This document shows positions 33,754 through 41,219 of a stretch of DNA of 64,000 bases, one piece after another; positions within the stretch are counted from its first letter, which is position 1; each line of letters begins with the position of its first letter. Below the pieces are notes generated by a model, which had not been told where the DNA came from, did not search any database, and worked only from the letters and a program-made list of their open reading frames with translations. Source of the DNA: Pseudomonas viridiflava (GTDB lineage Bacteria > Pseudomonadota > Gammaproteobacteria > Pseudomonadales > Pseudomonadaceae); contig NZ_UTIQ01000241.1 in assembly GCF_900582625.1 (NCBI RefSeq), forward strand, positions 868,001-932,000, in the 5' to 3' direction. The translations under genes were made by a program, and so were the position numbers.

Positions 33754-34335
33754 TTAAGGCGTCATCAAGCCGTGCGGCGTATCGACGTCACGCAGGATGC
33801 CGGCATCTTCCACGGCAACCCGACGCAGCGCTTGCACATTGGCCTGCACCACGACTTTCGCACCGCTGTCGCCCGTTAGCTGCAAGAGCTGTGGCCAGAA
33901 GGTGCGACCGAAAATAACCGGGTGGCCGGGCTCCCGGTTAAACGTCGGCACGATGATCCGTTGCGGATCGACCTGCGCCAGCAGGTGACGGAACGTGCTG
34001 GGCTGAATCCATGGCATGTCGCCCAGCAGAATGGCGACGGCGTCGGCATCGCTCGTTTGCATCAAGGCCGCGACGCCATCGGCCAAACTGTGGCCCATGC
34101 CGTTGGCCGCCGACGCGCTGAATACGGTCTTGATAGCCGCCGGCAGTTGAAGCCGTGACACGTCGTCATCGCCGCGCAGAACCAGCCACAGCTCGCTCAG
34201 GTGCCCAGCAGCGGCATTAATGCTGGCGGCTAATAGCGGCTGCCCGGAGGGCAACATGGCCTGGCGCTTGTCGGCGCCGAAGCGTTTTGACTGGCCTGCG
34301 GCGAGCATCAGCCCGACAACGTTCGACGGTTTCAT
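33754..34335 (-). CDS. MocA/MobA-like nucleotidyltransferase
   Basis: A 193-residue NTP-transferase related to CTP:molybdopterin cytidylyltransferase. The nucleotide loop is GLMLAAGQSKRFGADKR. AILLGDMPWI holds the metal-binding Asp, and PTFNREPGHPVIFGR is the cofactor-side motif. It is divergent from an XdhC-like gene, a common pairing for maturation of molybdenum hydroxylases. No molybdoenzyme is in the window. MCD synthesis is likely but not certain. Confidence 0.85.
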   Translation of the reverse strand: MKPSNVVGLMLAAGQSKRFGADKRQAMLPSGQPLLAASINAAAGHLSELWLVLRGDDDVSRLQLPAAIKTVFSASAANGMGHSLADGVAALMQTSDADAVAILLGDMPWIQPSTFRHLLAQVDPQRIIVPTFNREPGHPVIFGRTFWPQLLQLTGDSGAKVVVQANVQALRRVAVEDAGILRDVDTPHGLMTP

Positions 34336-34471
34336 GCAAGGGACACCACGGTTGCGATGGCGTCGAGCATATCGCAGCGCGCCGCGATTGGCCGCCGGCG
34401 GCGAGCGTTTAGATCGAACCGATCCGACCCAAACAGCTCATAACTTCGAGAGCACTTTCAAGGGCGCGAGC

Positions 34472-35488
34472 ATGCAATCGCTGGACATCCAGGTATGCCG
34501 CCAGGCGCGCGAGTGGTTGGCCCAAGGGCGCGGCGTGTGGCTATGCACGGTGCTAAATACCTTCGGCTCAGCGCCACGTGGGCCCGGCGCGATGTTGGTC
34601 GCGTTGAGTTCCGGCGAGCTCAAAGGCTCGCTTTCCGGCGGCTGCGTAGAGGAAGACTTTCTCGCCCGATTGTGCGCGGGCGGCTTCGATGCAGTGAACC
34701 AAGTGGTGCGCTATGGCGACGGCGGCCTGGCGCCGACACGCGCCCTGCCCTGCGGCGGCGTGCTAGATATTCTGCTCGAACACCTGCCCGCGGATACCCA
34801 GTCCGATGAGCACCTGACGGCGCTGGAAGGCGCGTTGGAGGGCGGCGAGCTGCTCACACGGGTGGTCACGCTGGGCGGCCAGCAGCGTTATTTGGCCTCG
34901 GGCAACATGGGCCAGCCACGGGTGCAACAACTCGGGGTTCAGGTGCATATCCGAGTGGGCGCGGTGCAGCGTTTGCTGCTGGCGGGTTGGTCGCCCGTGG
35001 CGGAGTACTGCGCCAGTTTTGCCCTGGCGTTGGGCTTTGAAGTAGTGCTGTGCGAGCCGCGTGCCGAGGTGTTGGAAGGTGTGTCGCTGCCAGGCGTTGA
35101 ATTGGTGGAGATGCTGCCCGCGCTGTACATCGCCAACGGCGGCTGCCACCGCGCCACCGCCGTGGTGGCCCTCACTCATGACCCGCGTCTGGACGACCTT
35201 ACGCTCATGGAAGCGGTGCGCACCGAGGCGTTTTATATCGGCGCCATGGGCTCACAGCGCACCAGTGGCAAGCGGCGCGAGCGGCTGGCGCGCGTCGGCG
35301 GATTGACCGACCCGGCCCTGCAACGGGTGCATGCGCCTATTGGTCTGCACCTGGGCAGCAAGACGCCTGCGGAAATCGCCCTCGCTGTCATGGCCGACAT
35401 CTTGCGCGTTGCCAACGGCGTGACGGCCGCTCAACTGGCGGCCAGCCTGACGCCGCGCGGGCTTGGGCGTGAGGCGGTGAACGCCTGA
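34472..35488 (+). CDS. XdhC/CoxI-family molybdoenzyme maturation protein
   Basis: A 338-residue XdhC-family protein thought to bind sulfurated molybdenum cofactor and insert it into xanthine-dehydrogenase-type enzymes. The N-terminal domain has TFGSAPRGPGAM and GSLSGGCVEEDF. The C-terminal Rossmann domain has FYIGAMGSQRTSGKRRERL and HLGSKTPAEIALAVMADI, given in part. The ATG at 34472 follows GGGCGCGAGC and gives the family start. It is divergent from the MocA-like gene. Confidence 0.87.
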   Translation: MQSLDIQVCRQAREWLAQGRGVWLCTVLNTFGSAPRGPGAMLVALSSGELKGSLSGGCVEEDFLARLCAGGFDAVNQVVRYGDGGLAPTRALPCGGVLDILLEHLPADTQSDEHLTALEGALEGGELLTRVVTLGGQQRYLASGNMGQPRVQQLGVQVHIRVGAVQRLLLAGWSPVAEYCASFALALGFEVVLCEPRAEVLEGVSLPGVELVEMLPALYIANGGCHRATAVVALTHDPRLDDLTLMEAVRTEAFYIGAMGSQRTSGKRRERLARVGGLTDPALQRVHAPIGLHLGSKTPAEIALAVMADILRVANGVTAAQLAASLTPRGLGREAVNA

Positions 35489-35614
35489 CGCGCTGACTGC
35501 TACGAATCAACCTGAGCGCCCCTGGTTTTCAGCGAGGGGCGTCCCCACCTATAGTTGACGCCCGGTGCTGGAAGCGATTCCAGCACTCCCCACTTTCGCG
35601 TTTCGAGACTAAGC

Positions 35615-36487
35615 ATGAGCCAGGACACGCCCTATATTTTCGACGTCAGCACGGCCAACTTCGACCAGCTGGTGATCCAGAATTCGTTCCACAAGCCGGT
35701 GTTGGTGGACTTCTGGGCCGAGTGGTGCGCGCCGTGCAAAGCCTTGATGCCAATGCTGGCGCAGATTGCCGAGGGCTATCGCGGCGAGCTGCTGCTGGCC
35801 AAGGTGAACTGCGACTTGGAGCCCGACGTGGTCGCCCGCTTCGGCATTCGCAGCCTGCCGACGGTGGTGCTGTTCAAGAATGGTCAGCCGGTTGATGGCT
35901 TTCAAGGTGCGCAGCCGGAATCGGCGATTCGCGCCATTCTCCAGCCCCACGTGGCGGAGCCGGCGCCGCTGGCCGCTGACCCGTTTGAAACCGCACAGGC
36001 GCTGTTCGCCGAAGGGCGCATTGGCGATGCGGAAAATCTGCTGCGCGAAATTCTTGCCGCCGACAGCGAAAAGCCAGCCGCGCTGATTCTGTATGCCCGC
36101 TGCCTGGCGGAGCGCGGTGAGTTGGACGAAGCGCAAACCGTGCTGGATGCGGTCAAGGGCGACAGCCACAAGCAAGACCTGGCCAGCGCCCGCGCGCAGC
36201 TGACGTTCTTGCGCCAAGCCGCCGACCTGCCAGACGCCGCCGCGCTAAAAGCGCGCTTGGCACAGAACGCCGAAGATGATGAAGCGATTTATCAGCTGGC
36301 GATTCAGCAACTGGCCCGTCAGCAATACGAGCCGGCGCTCGAGGCGCTGATGAAGCTGTTCGTGCGTAATCGCAACTATGGCGATGGTGTGCCGCACAAG
36401 ACGTTGTTGCAGGTGTTCGACTTGCTCGGCAACGACAATCCGTTGGTCACGCTGTTCCGCCGCAAGCTGTATCAAGCGCTGTATTAA
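35615..36487 (+). CDS. CnoX/YbbN-like thioredoxin-TPR co-chaperone
   Basis: A 290-residue protein with an N-terminal thioredoxin domain (1-110) and C-terminal TPR-like helices. The active site is WCAPC (37-41). E. coli CnoX has lost the first Cys, but alphaproteobacterial CnoX keeps WCxPC and has redox activity, so this form may both hold and reduce clients. VNCDLEPDVVARF and GIRSLPTVVLFKNG are thioredoxin hallmarks. The ATG at 35615 fits the family start. It is monocistronic. Confidence 0.88.
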   Translation: MSQDTPYIFDVSTANFDQLVIQNSFHKPVLVDFWAEWCAPCKALMPMLAQIAEGYRGELLLAKVNCDLEPDVVARFGIRSLPTVVLFKNGQPVDGFQGAQPESAIRAILQPHVAEPAPLAADPFETAQALFAEGRIGDAENLLREILAADSEKPAALILYARCLAERGELDEAQTVLDAVKGDSHKQDLASARAQLTFLRQAADLPDAAALKARLAQNAEDDEAIYQLAIQQLARQQYEPALEALMKLFVRNRNYGDGVPHKTLLQVFDLLGNDNPLVTLFRRKLYQALY

Positions 36488-36497
36488 CCGTCGCGCC

Positions 36498-36848
36498 TCA
36501 GCCCACCCAGCGATACACCGGCGCGTCTGCGCCGGCTTCCACCGCTACCAGCGCCGAATGCCGCAAGCGCACCAGCAAACGCTTGGCGGCGCTGGCATTG
36601 CCGGTTAACGCCTGCAACTCGCCCAGCAACGTAGGCCCATCGATGCTGCCGGCACTGCGCACCAACTCCTGCACCACCAACCATTGTTTGTCGTCTGGCG
36701 AGTGGGCCGCTGCCGTCGCGACGGGTTTGGCTTGCTCGGCCACGGGTTGAGCGGGCAAATGGGCGGCGAGTTGCGCCCAGTCTTGCGAATCCAACTCCAG
36801 CGTCAGATCGACCGGCCACGCGCCGATTGTTCCTTTGATACGCACCAT
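36498..36848 (-). CDS. Hypothetical protein, Pseudomonas-type
   Basis: A 116-residue soluble protein starting MVRIKGTIGAWPVDL. The middle is Ala/Pro-rich (about 45-65). The C-terminal part DKQWLVVQELVRSAG and GNASAAKRLLVRLRHSALV looks like a small winged-helix domain. The ATG at 36848 is preferred over a start 32 codons earlier because it follows GGAATGG and keeps the promoter region free. A Zur-type box lies 80-100 bases upstream between it and the divergent zinc operon. Function unknown. Confidence 0.7.
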   Translation of the reverse strand: MVRIKGTIGAWPVDLTLELDSQDWAQLAAHLPAQPVAEQAKPVATAAAHSPDDKQWLVVQELVRSAGSIDGPTLLGELQALTGNASAAKRLLVRLRHSALVAVEAGADAPVYRWVG

Positions 36849-36927
36849 TCCACGCCCTCCGACAAAAGTGCGGCCATGCTCCCACGGGTGAAGTCGTTCT
36901 CCAAGCAGGCTAGGCAAGCGGCAATTT

Positions 36928-36950
36928 GAGTTATAACATAACATCTCAAT
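36928..36950. promoter_or_regulatory. Zur-type operator before the zinc operon
   Basis: GTTATAACATAACAT (36930-36944) matches the gammaproteobacterial Zur core GTTATAnnATAAC with its following AT. It lies about 35 bases before the ATG of the His-rich protein gene, where it would overlap the promoter. The cluster downstream is the counterpart of a zinc-starvation operon of P. aeruginosa. Confidence 0.75.
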
Positions 36951-36977
36951 TCAGCCGTTTTGCCGGAGTTTCCCTTC

Positions 36978-37595
36978 ATGCGCCGTTTGCTGCTCGCTCT
37001 GCCGTTTGCCCTGTTGCCGCTGGCTATCGCTCAAGCCGCTGACAGTCATGATGACCATGTTGAAGAGCACGCCAGCCTCGGCACCCACGAACACGGTGTC
37101 GGCCGCTTGAACGCGGCGCTGGATGGCAACACGCTGGAGTTGGAGCTGGAAAACCCGTCGATGAACCTCGTGGGGTTCGAGCACGTTGCCAAAGTGGCCG
37201 TGGACCAAGCCACCGTCGCCGCCGCGCGGGCGGATCTGGAAAAACCCCTGAGCCTGTTCGGCCTACCGGCTGCGGCAAAGTGCAGCGTGACCTCCGTGAA
37301 GCTGCACAGCCCGCTATTCGGCGACAAGCCAGACGCCGATGACGAAGACCACGACCACGACCACGACGAGCATGCCGCCGGTGATGGCGATGAACATGAG
37401 CACGAACATCACCACAGCGAGATCCACGCCAGCTATCAACTGAACTGCGCCGCTCCGCAAGCCCTGACCAGCCTCGACCTTGCGCCGCTGTTCAAACGCT
37501 TCCCCTCGCTGCATCAGGTTCAAGCACAATTGATCGGCCCGAACGGCCAGCAAGGCGCGGAACTCAGCGAAAAAAGCCCACGCCTGAACTTCTGA
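36978..37595 (+). CDS. DUF2796 His-rich periplasmic protein, ZrgA-like
   Basis: A 205-residue exported protein with signal peptide (1-22, ending AQAA). A long acidic His-rich loop near 115-150 (DHDHDHDEH, EHEHEHHHSEIH) should bind zinc. EHGVGRLNAALDG and LELENPSMNLVGFEH are DUF2796 hallmarks, as in the zinc-regulated ZrgA of Vibrio. GGAG lies eight bases before the ATG. It is the first gene of an operon with an ABC ATPase, permease and DUF3299 protein. A role in periplasmic zinc capture is inferred from these features. Confidence 0.87.
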   Translation: MRRLLLALPFALLPLAIAQAADSHDDHVEEHASLGTHEHGVGRLNAALDGNTLELELENPSMNLVGFEHVAKVAVDQATVAAARADLEKPLSLFGLPAAAKCSVTSVKLHSPLFGDKPDADDEDHDHDHDEHAAGDGDEHEHEHHHSEIHASYQLNCAAPQALTSLDLAPLFKRFPSLHQVQAQLIGPNGQQGAELSEKSPRLNF

Positions 37596-37623
37596 TTCGG
37601 CCGCGCTCTAACAGCCAGCGGTC

Positions 37624-37657
37624 GCCGCCCGCCCCCATGCACATGAGGGCGGGCGGC
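37624..37657 (+). terminator. GC-rich hairpin between the His-rich protein gene and the ABC genes
   Basis: GCCGCCCGCCC pairs perfectly with GGGCGGGCGGC, with a CATG/CATG inner stem. It is followed by TTCGATTT, a weak T-run. It may partly terminate or protect the 3' end of the upstream message, giving more of the periplasmic protein than of the transporter. Confidence 0.65.
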
Positions 37658-37694
37658 TTCGATTTCGCCCCACGTCCCTTAAAGATGCCCGCCA

Positions 37695-38405
37695 ATGACA
37701 GCGCCCCTTCTGCTCCTTCGTGACCTTGGTTTCGCCTGGCCTGGCCAAGCAGAATTACTCGATATTCCGGCCTTTCACCTCGCCCCCGGTGAAACTTTGT
37801 TTCTCAAAGGCCCGAGCGGCAGCGGCAAAACCACGCTGCTGGGTTTGCTCGGCGGTGTGCAGATACCCAGTCGCGGCAGCATCACGTTATTGGGGCAGGA
37901 GCTGACCGAGCTGTCGGCCGGCGCCCGCGATCATTTCCGCGTCGACCACACCGGCTACATCTTTCAGCAATTCAACCTGCTGCCGTTTCTGTCGGTACGC
38001 GAAAACGTTGAATTGCCGTGCCACTTTTCCAAACTGCGCACTAAGCGCGCCAAGCAGCGCCACGGCAGCGTGCACCAGGCCGCCGGCGCGCTCTTGGCGC
38101 ATTTGGGGTTGAAGGATGAACTGCTTGAGCGGCGCGCCGATTCGCTGTCCATCGGGCAGCAACAACGGGTGGCGGCAGCGCGCGCCTTGATCGGCCAACC
38201 GGAACTGGTAATTGCCGACGAACCCACCTCCGCACTGGATGCCGATGCCCGCGAGGCGTTCTTGCAGCTGCTGTTTGCCGAATGCCGCGCAGCCGGTTCC
38301 AGCCTGCTTTTTGTTAGCCACGACCAAAGCCTGGCGCCGTTGTTTGACCGCCACCTGTCTTTGGCCGAACTCAATCGCGCGGTTTCGTCCGCTGCGGAGG
38401 TTTGA
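37695..38405 (+). CDS. ABC transporter ATP-binding protein (LolD/MacB-type) of the zinc operon
   Basis: A 236-residue ATPase. Walker A is GPSGSGKTT, the Q-loop sits in YIFQQFNLLPFLSVRENVELP, given in part, the signature is LSIGQQQRVAAARAL and Walker B is LVIADEPTSALD. It belongs to the LolD/MacB branch that partners FtsX-like permeases. The permease gene starts one base after its stop. It probably energises a mechanotransmission-type system in the envelope rather than a classic importer. Confidence 0.92.
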   Translation: MTAPLLLLRDLGFAWPGQAELLDIPAFHLAPGETLFLKGPSGSGKTTLLGLLGGVQIPSRGSITLLGQELTELSAGARDHFRVDHTGYIFQQFNLLPFLSVRENVELPCHFSKLRTKRAKQRHGSVHQAAGALLAHLGLKDELLERRADSLSIGQQQRVAAARALIGQPELVIADEPTSALDADAREAFLQLLFAECRAAGSSLLFVSHDQSLAPLFDRHLSLAELNRAVSSAAEV

Positions 38406-38406
38406 G

Positions 38407-39672
38407 ATGTATTTGTTCCGCCTCGCCATGGCCAGCCTGGCCAACCGCCGCTTTACCGCCCTGCTCACCGTATTCGCCATCGCCCTGTCGGTGTGCTTGC
38501 TGCTAGCCGTTGAGCGCGTGCGCACCGAAGCGCGCGCCAGTTTCGCCAGCACCATCAGCGGCACCGATCTGGTCGTGGGCGCGCGTTCTGGCTCAATCAA
38601 CCTGCTGCTGTATTCGGTGTTTCGCATCGGCAACGCCACCAACAACATTCGCTGGGACAGCTTCGAACACTTCGCCAACAGCAAACAGGTGAAGTGGGCC
38701 ATTCCCATGTCGCTCGGCGACTCGCACCGTGGCTACCGCGTGATGGGCACCACCGGCGCGTACTTCGAGCATTACCACTATGGCCGCGGCCAGGCGCTGC
38801 AGCTGGAGAGCGGCCGTGCGTTCGACACCGACCCGTTCGAAGTGGTGCTCGGCGCCGAAGTAGCCGAGGCGCTGAAGTACAAACTGGGCGAAAAAATCGT
38901 GCTGGCCCATGGCGTGGCCAGCATCAGCCTGGTCAAACACGACGACAAACCGTTCACCGTCGTCGGCATTTTGCAGCGCACCGGCACGCCGGTAGACCGT
39001 ACCTTGCACATCAGCCTCGGCGGTATGGAAGCGCTGCACATCGACTGGAAAAACGGCGTGCCGGCGCGTGGTGCCGGGCGCATCAGCGCCGACCAGGCGC
39101 GCAATATGGACCTCACACCGCAAGCGATTACGGCGTTTATGCTCGGCCTGAACAACAAAATCGCCACGTTCAGCGTGCAGCGTGAAATCAATGAATTTCG
39201 CGGCGAGCCGCTGCTGGCGATCCTGCCGGGCGTGGCGCTCCAAGAGTTGTGGAGCTTGATGGGCACGGCTGAAAAAGCGTTATTTGTGGTGTCGCTGTTC
39301 GTGGTGATTACCGGCCTGATCGGCATGCTCACGGCCATTCTCACGAGCCTGAACGAGCGTCGCCGCGAGATGGCAATTCTCCGCTCAGTGGGCGCGCGGC
39401 CTTGGCATATCGCCAGTTTGCTGGTGCTCGAAGCCTTCGCTCTGGCATGCTCCGGCGTCGTGCTCGGCACGCTGTTGCTGTACGTTGGCATCGGCGCTGC
39501 GCAAGGCTACGTGCAGGCCAACTACGGCATCTTTCTGCCACTGGCCCTGCCGAGTGCTTATGAATGGACGCTGCTGGGTGGCATTCTCGGCGCCGCGCTG
39601 CTGATGGGCGCGATTCCAGCCTGGCGTGCGTACCGACAATCGCTGGCAGATGGCCTGTCCATCCGCGCGTAG
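38407..39672 (+). CDS. FtsX/MacB-like ABC permease of the zinc operon
   Basis: A 421-residue membrane protein with four helices: one at 18-40, then three in the last 150 residues, with a large periplasmic domain (about 45-285) between. ISGTDLVVGARSGSINLLLYSVFRIGN is characteristic, given here by its core DLVVGARSGS. ERRREMAILRSVGARPWHI is the FtsX coupling motif. The start at 38407 follows GGAGGTTTGAG. Together with the ATPase it forms the transporter of the operon. Its substrate is unknown. Confidence 0.9.
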   Translation: MYLFRLAMASLANRRFTALLTVFAIALSVCLLLAVERVRTEARASFASTISGTDLVVGARSGSINLLLYSVFRIGNATNNIRWDSFEHFANSKQVKWAIPMSLGDSHRGYRVMGTTGAYFEHYHYGRGQALQLESGRAFDTDPFEVVLGAEVAEALKYKLGEKIVLAHGVASISLVKHDDKPFTVVGILQRTGTPVDRTLHISLGGMEALHIDWKNGVPARGAGRISADQARNMDLTPQAITAFMLGLNNKIATFSVQREINEFRGEPLLAILPGVALQELWSLMGTAEKALFVVSLFVVITGLIGMLTAILTSLNERRREMAILRSVGARPWHIASLLVLEAFALACSGVVLGTLLLYVGIGAAQGYVQANYGIFLPLALPSAYEWTLLGGILGAALLMGAIPAWRAYRQSLADGLSIRA

Positions 39673-39705
39673 ATCAACCGTTGTAACCGTTTAAGGATTC
39701 CGACC

Positions 39706-40236
39706 ATGTTGCGCCCGTTCTTCACCGCCCTGCTGCTGGCGCCGCTGCTCACGCTCAGCGCCTGGGCCGCCGATGTGCGCGAACTCACTTGGTCGGAAAT
39801 GGTGCCGCCCGACGCCCCGGTTGCCACCCAGCCGGCCGCGCCCATGCACGATTTGTCTCAGCTCGCCGATGCACTGGCCGCCGAGCAGGCACCGGCGGCC
39901 AAACAGCAATCGCCCGCCGCGCCTGTGGTGCCAGCGCTGGATGGCCAGCAGGTGAAATTGCCGGGCTATATCGTGCCCCTGGAAGTCAGCGAAGAAGGCC
40001 GCGTGACCGAGTTTCTGCTGGTGCCCTATTTCGGCGCCTGCATCCATGTGCCGCCACCGCCTTCCAACCAGATCGTGCACGTGACCAGCGAACTGGGCAT
40101 GCTAATGGACGCGCTGTATCAACCGTTCTGGGTCGAAGGCCCCTTGCAAGTGAAGAACAGCACCAGCGAGCTGGCCGACGCGGGCTACCAGATGGACGCG
40201 AGCAAAATCTATCCGTATGAAACACCCGATAGCTGA
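39706..40236 (+). CDS. DUF3299 exported protein
   Basis: A 176-residue protein with signal peptide (1-21, ending AWA). A Pro/Ala-rich linker (about 35-75) precedes the conserved core: VKLPGYIVPLE, FLLVPYFGACIHVPPPPSNQ and FWVEGPL. The single Cys in FGACIHVPPPP is conserved in the family. It ends the putative zinc operon and begins 34 bases after the permease stop. It may bind metal in the periplasm; this is inference. Confidence 0.85.
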   Translation: MLRPFFTALLLAPLLTLSAWAADVRELTWSEMVPPDAPVATQPAAPMHDLSQLADALAAEQAPAAKQQSPAAPVVPALDGQQVKLPGYIVPLEVSEEGRVTEFLLVPYFGACIHVPPPPSNQIVHVTSELGMLMDALYQPFWVEGPLQVKNSTSELADAGYQMDASKIYPYETPDS

Positions 40237-40282
40237 GTAGGCCTCGTCTCAAAACGCACCCGACAAGGCGTGCATCAATTCA

Positions 40283-40324
40283 TTGTCCCAAATCAAGATA
40301 GCCAGCTACGCATCCTTCGATACT
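40283..40324 (+). promoter_or_regulatory. Anr-type promoter of oprG
   Basis: TTGTCCCAAATCAA (40283-40296) resembles the Anr/FNR box TTGAT-N4-ATCAA with one perfect half. GATACT (40319-40324) fits a -10 element. If transcription starts near 40331 the box centre lies at -41.5, the class II position. Anr control of oprG is known in P. aeruginosa. Confidence 0.65.
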
Positions 40325-40362
40325 GACGCCATTCAAACGTTAGTCACGAAGGAGTACTCCCC

Positions 40363-41046
40363 ATGTCCAAGGCCCTGTTCGCCGCCTCTTTGCTGGCGGT
40401 CGCGCTGATCTCCCCGGTAGCTCATGCCTACGAGGCCGGCGACATCATTCTGCGCGCTGGCGCCATTACCGTTGACCCGCACGAAAACAGCGGCCGTATC
40501 GATCATTCGGTGCTCGGCAAGGTCGACGGCAGCAAGGCCACCCTCGATAGCAACACGCAGCTGGGCCTGAACTTCGCCTACATGGTTACCCCGCAACTCG
40601 GCATCGAATTGCTCGCCGCCACCCCGTTCAGCCACGACGTCGGCGTGAAAGGCATGCCCGGCGCCTTCGCAGGCCTGAACGGCAAACTCGGCAGCCTGAA
40701 ACATCTGCCGCCCACCTTGAGCCTTGTGTACTACCCGATGGAGAGCAAGTCTGCGTTCCAGCCTTACGTTGGCGCCGGCATCAACTACACCTGGTTTTTC
40801 GACGACAAACTCAGCAGCGAAGCCGAAAGCAAAGGCTTCAGTGGTCTGGACATGAAAGATTCGTGGGGCCTGGCAGGCCAAGTCGGTATGGACTACATGC
40901 TGACCGACAAAATCATGCTCAACGCCCAAGTGCGCTACATCGACATCGACACCACCGGCAGCACCCACCTGGCCGGCGACAAAGTGAAGGTTGATGTCAA
41001 CGTCGACCCATGGGTTTACATGGTGGGTCTTGGCTACAAGTTCTGA
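40363..41046 (+). CDS. oprG: OprG, OmpW-family outer-membrane protein
   Basis: A 227-residue eight-stranded barrel for small hydrophobic solutes. The signal peptide ends near VAHA. The mature part starts YEAGDIILRAGAITVDP, has ATPFSHDV and FQPYVGAGINYTWFF, and ends LGYKF with the C-terminal Phe needed for assembly. AAGGAG lies upstream of the ATG. It follows the zinc operon as in P. aeruginosa but has its own promoter. A clear terminator follows. Confidence 0.93.
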   Translation: MSKALFAASLLAVALISPVAHAYEAGDIILRAGAITVDPHENSGRIDHSVLGKVDGSKATLDSNTQLGLNFAYMVTPQLGIELLAATPFSHDVGVKGMPGAFAGLNGKLGSLKHLPPTLSLVYYPMESKSAFQPYVGAGINYTWFFDDKLSSEAESKGFSGLDMKDSWGLAGQVGMDYMLTDKIMLNAQVRYIDIDTTGSTHLAGDKVKVDVNVDPWVYMVGLGYKF

Positions 41047-41059
41047 TCACCGCAATACG

Positions 41060-41089
41060 AAAAAAGGCGCCTCGACAGGCGCCTTTTTC
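41060..41089 (+). terminator. Terminator of oprG
   Basis: AAAAAAGGCGCCT pairs with AGGCGCCTTTTT around CGAC, followed by a T-run. It lies 14 bases after the oprG stop. Confidence 0.92.
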
Positions 41090-41112
41090 ATGTCCGCCAT
41101 TTAACGGCGGGC

Positions 41113-41147
41113 AAAAAAAAAGCGGCACCGCCAAGGCGATGCCGCTG
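41113..41147 (-). terminator. Terminator of the thiolase gene
   Basis: On the minus strand AGCGGCA pairs with TGCCGCT around a GC-rich loop, followed by nine T residues. It faces the oprG terminator and should end transcription of the gene at 41220-42497. Confidence 0.88.
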
Positions 41148-41219
41148 CTCTTACGGGGAAGAGAATCACGGAGTTGCTACATCCTGCCCACGCGCTGAGT
41201 TGCGCGAGCAGGGGTTAGA

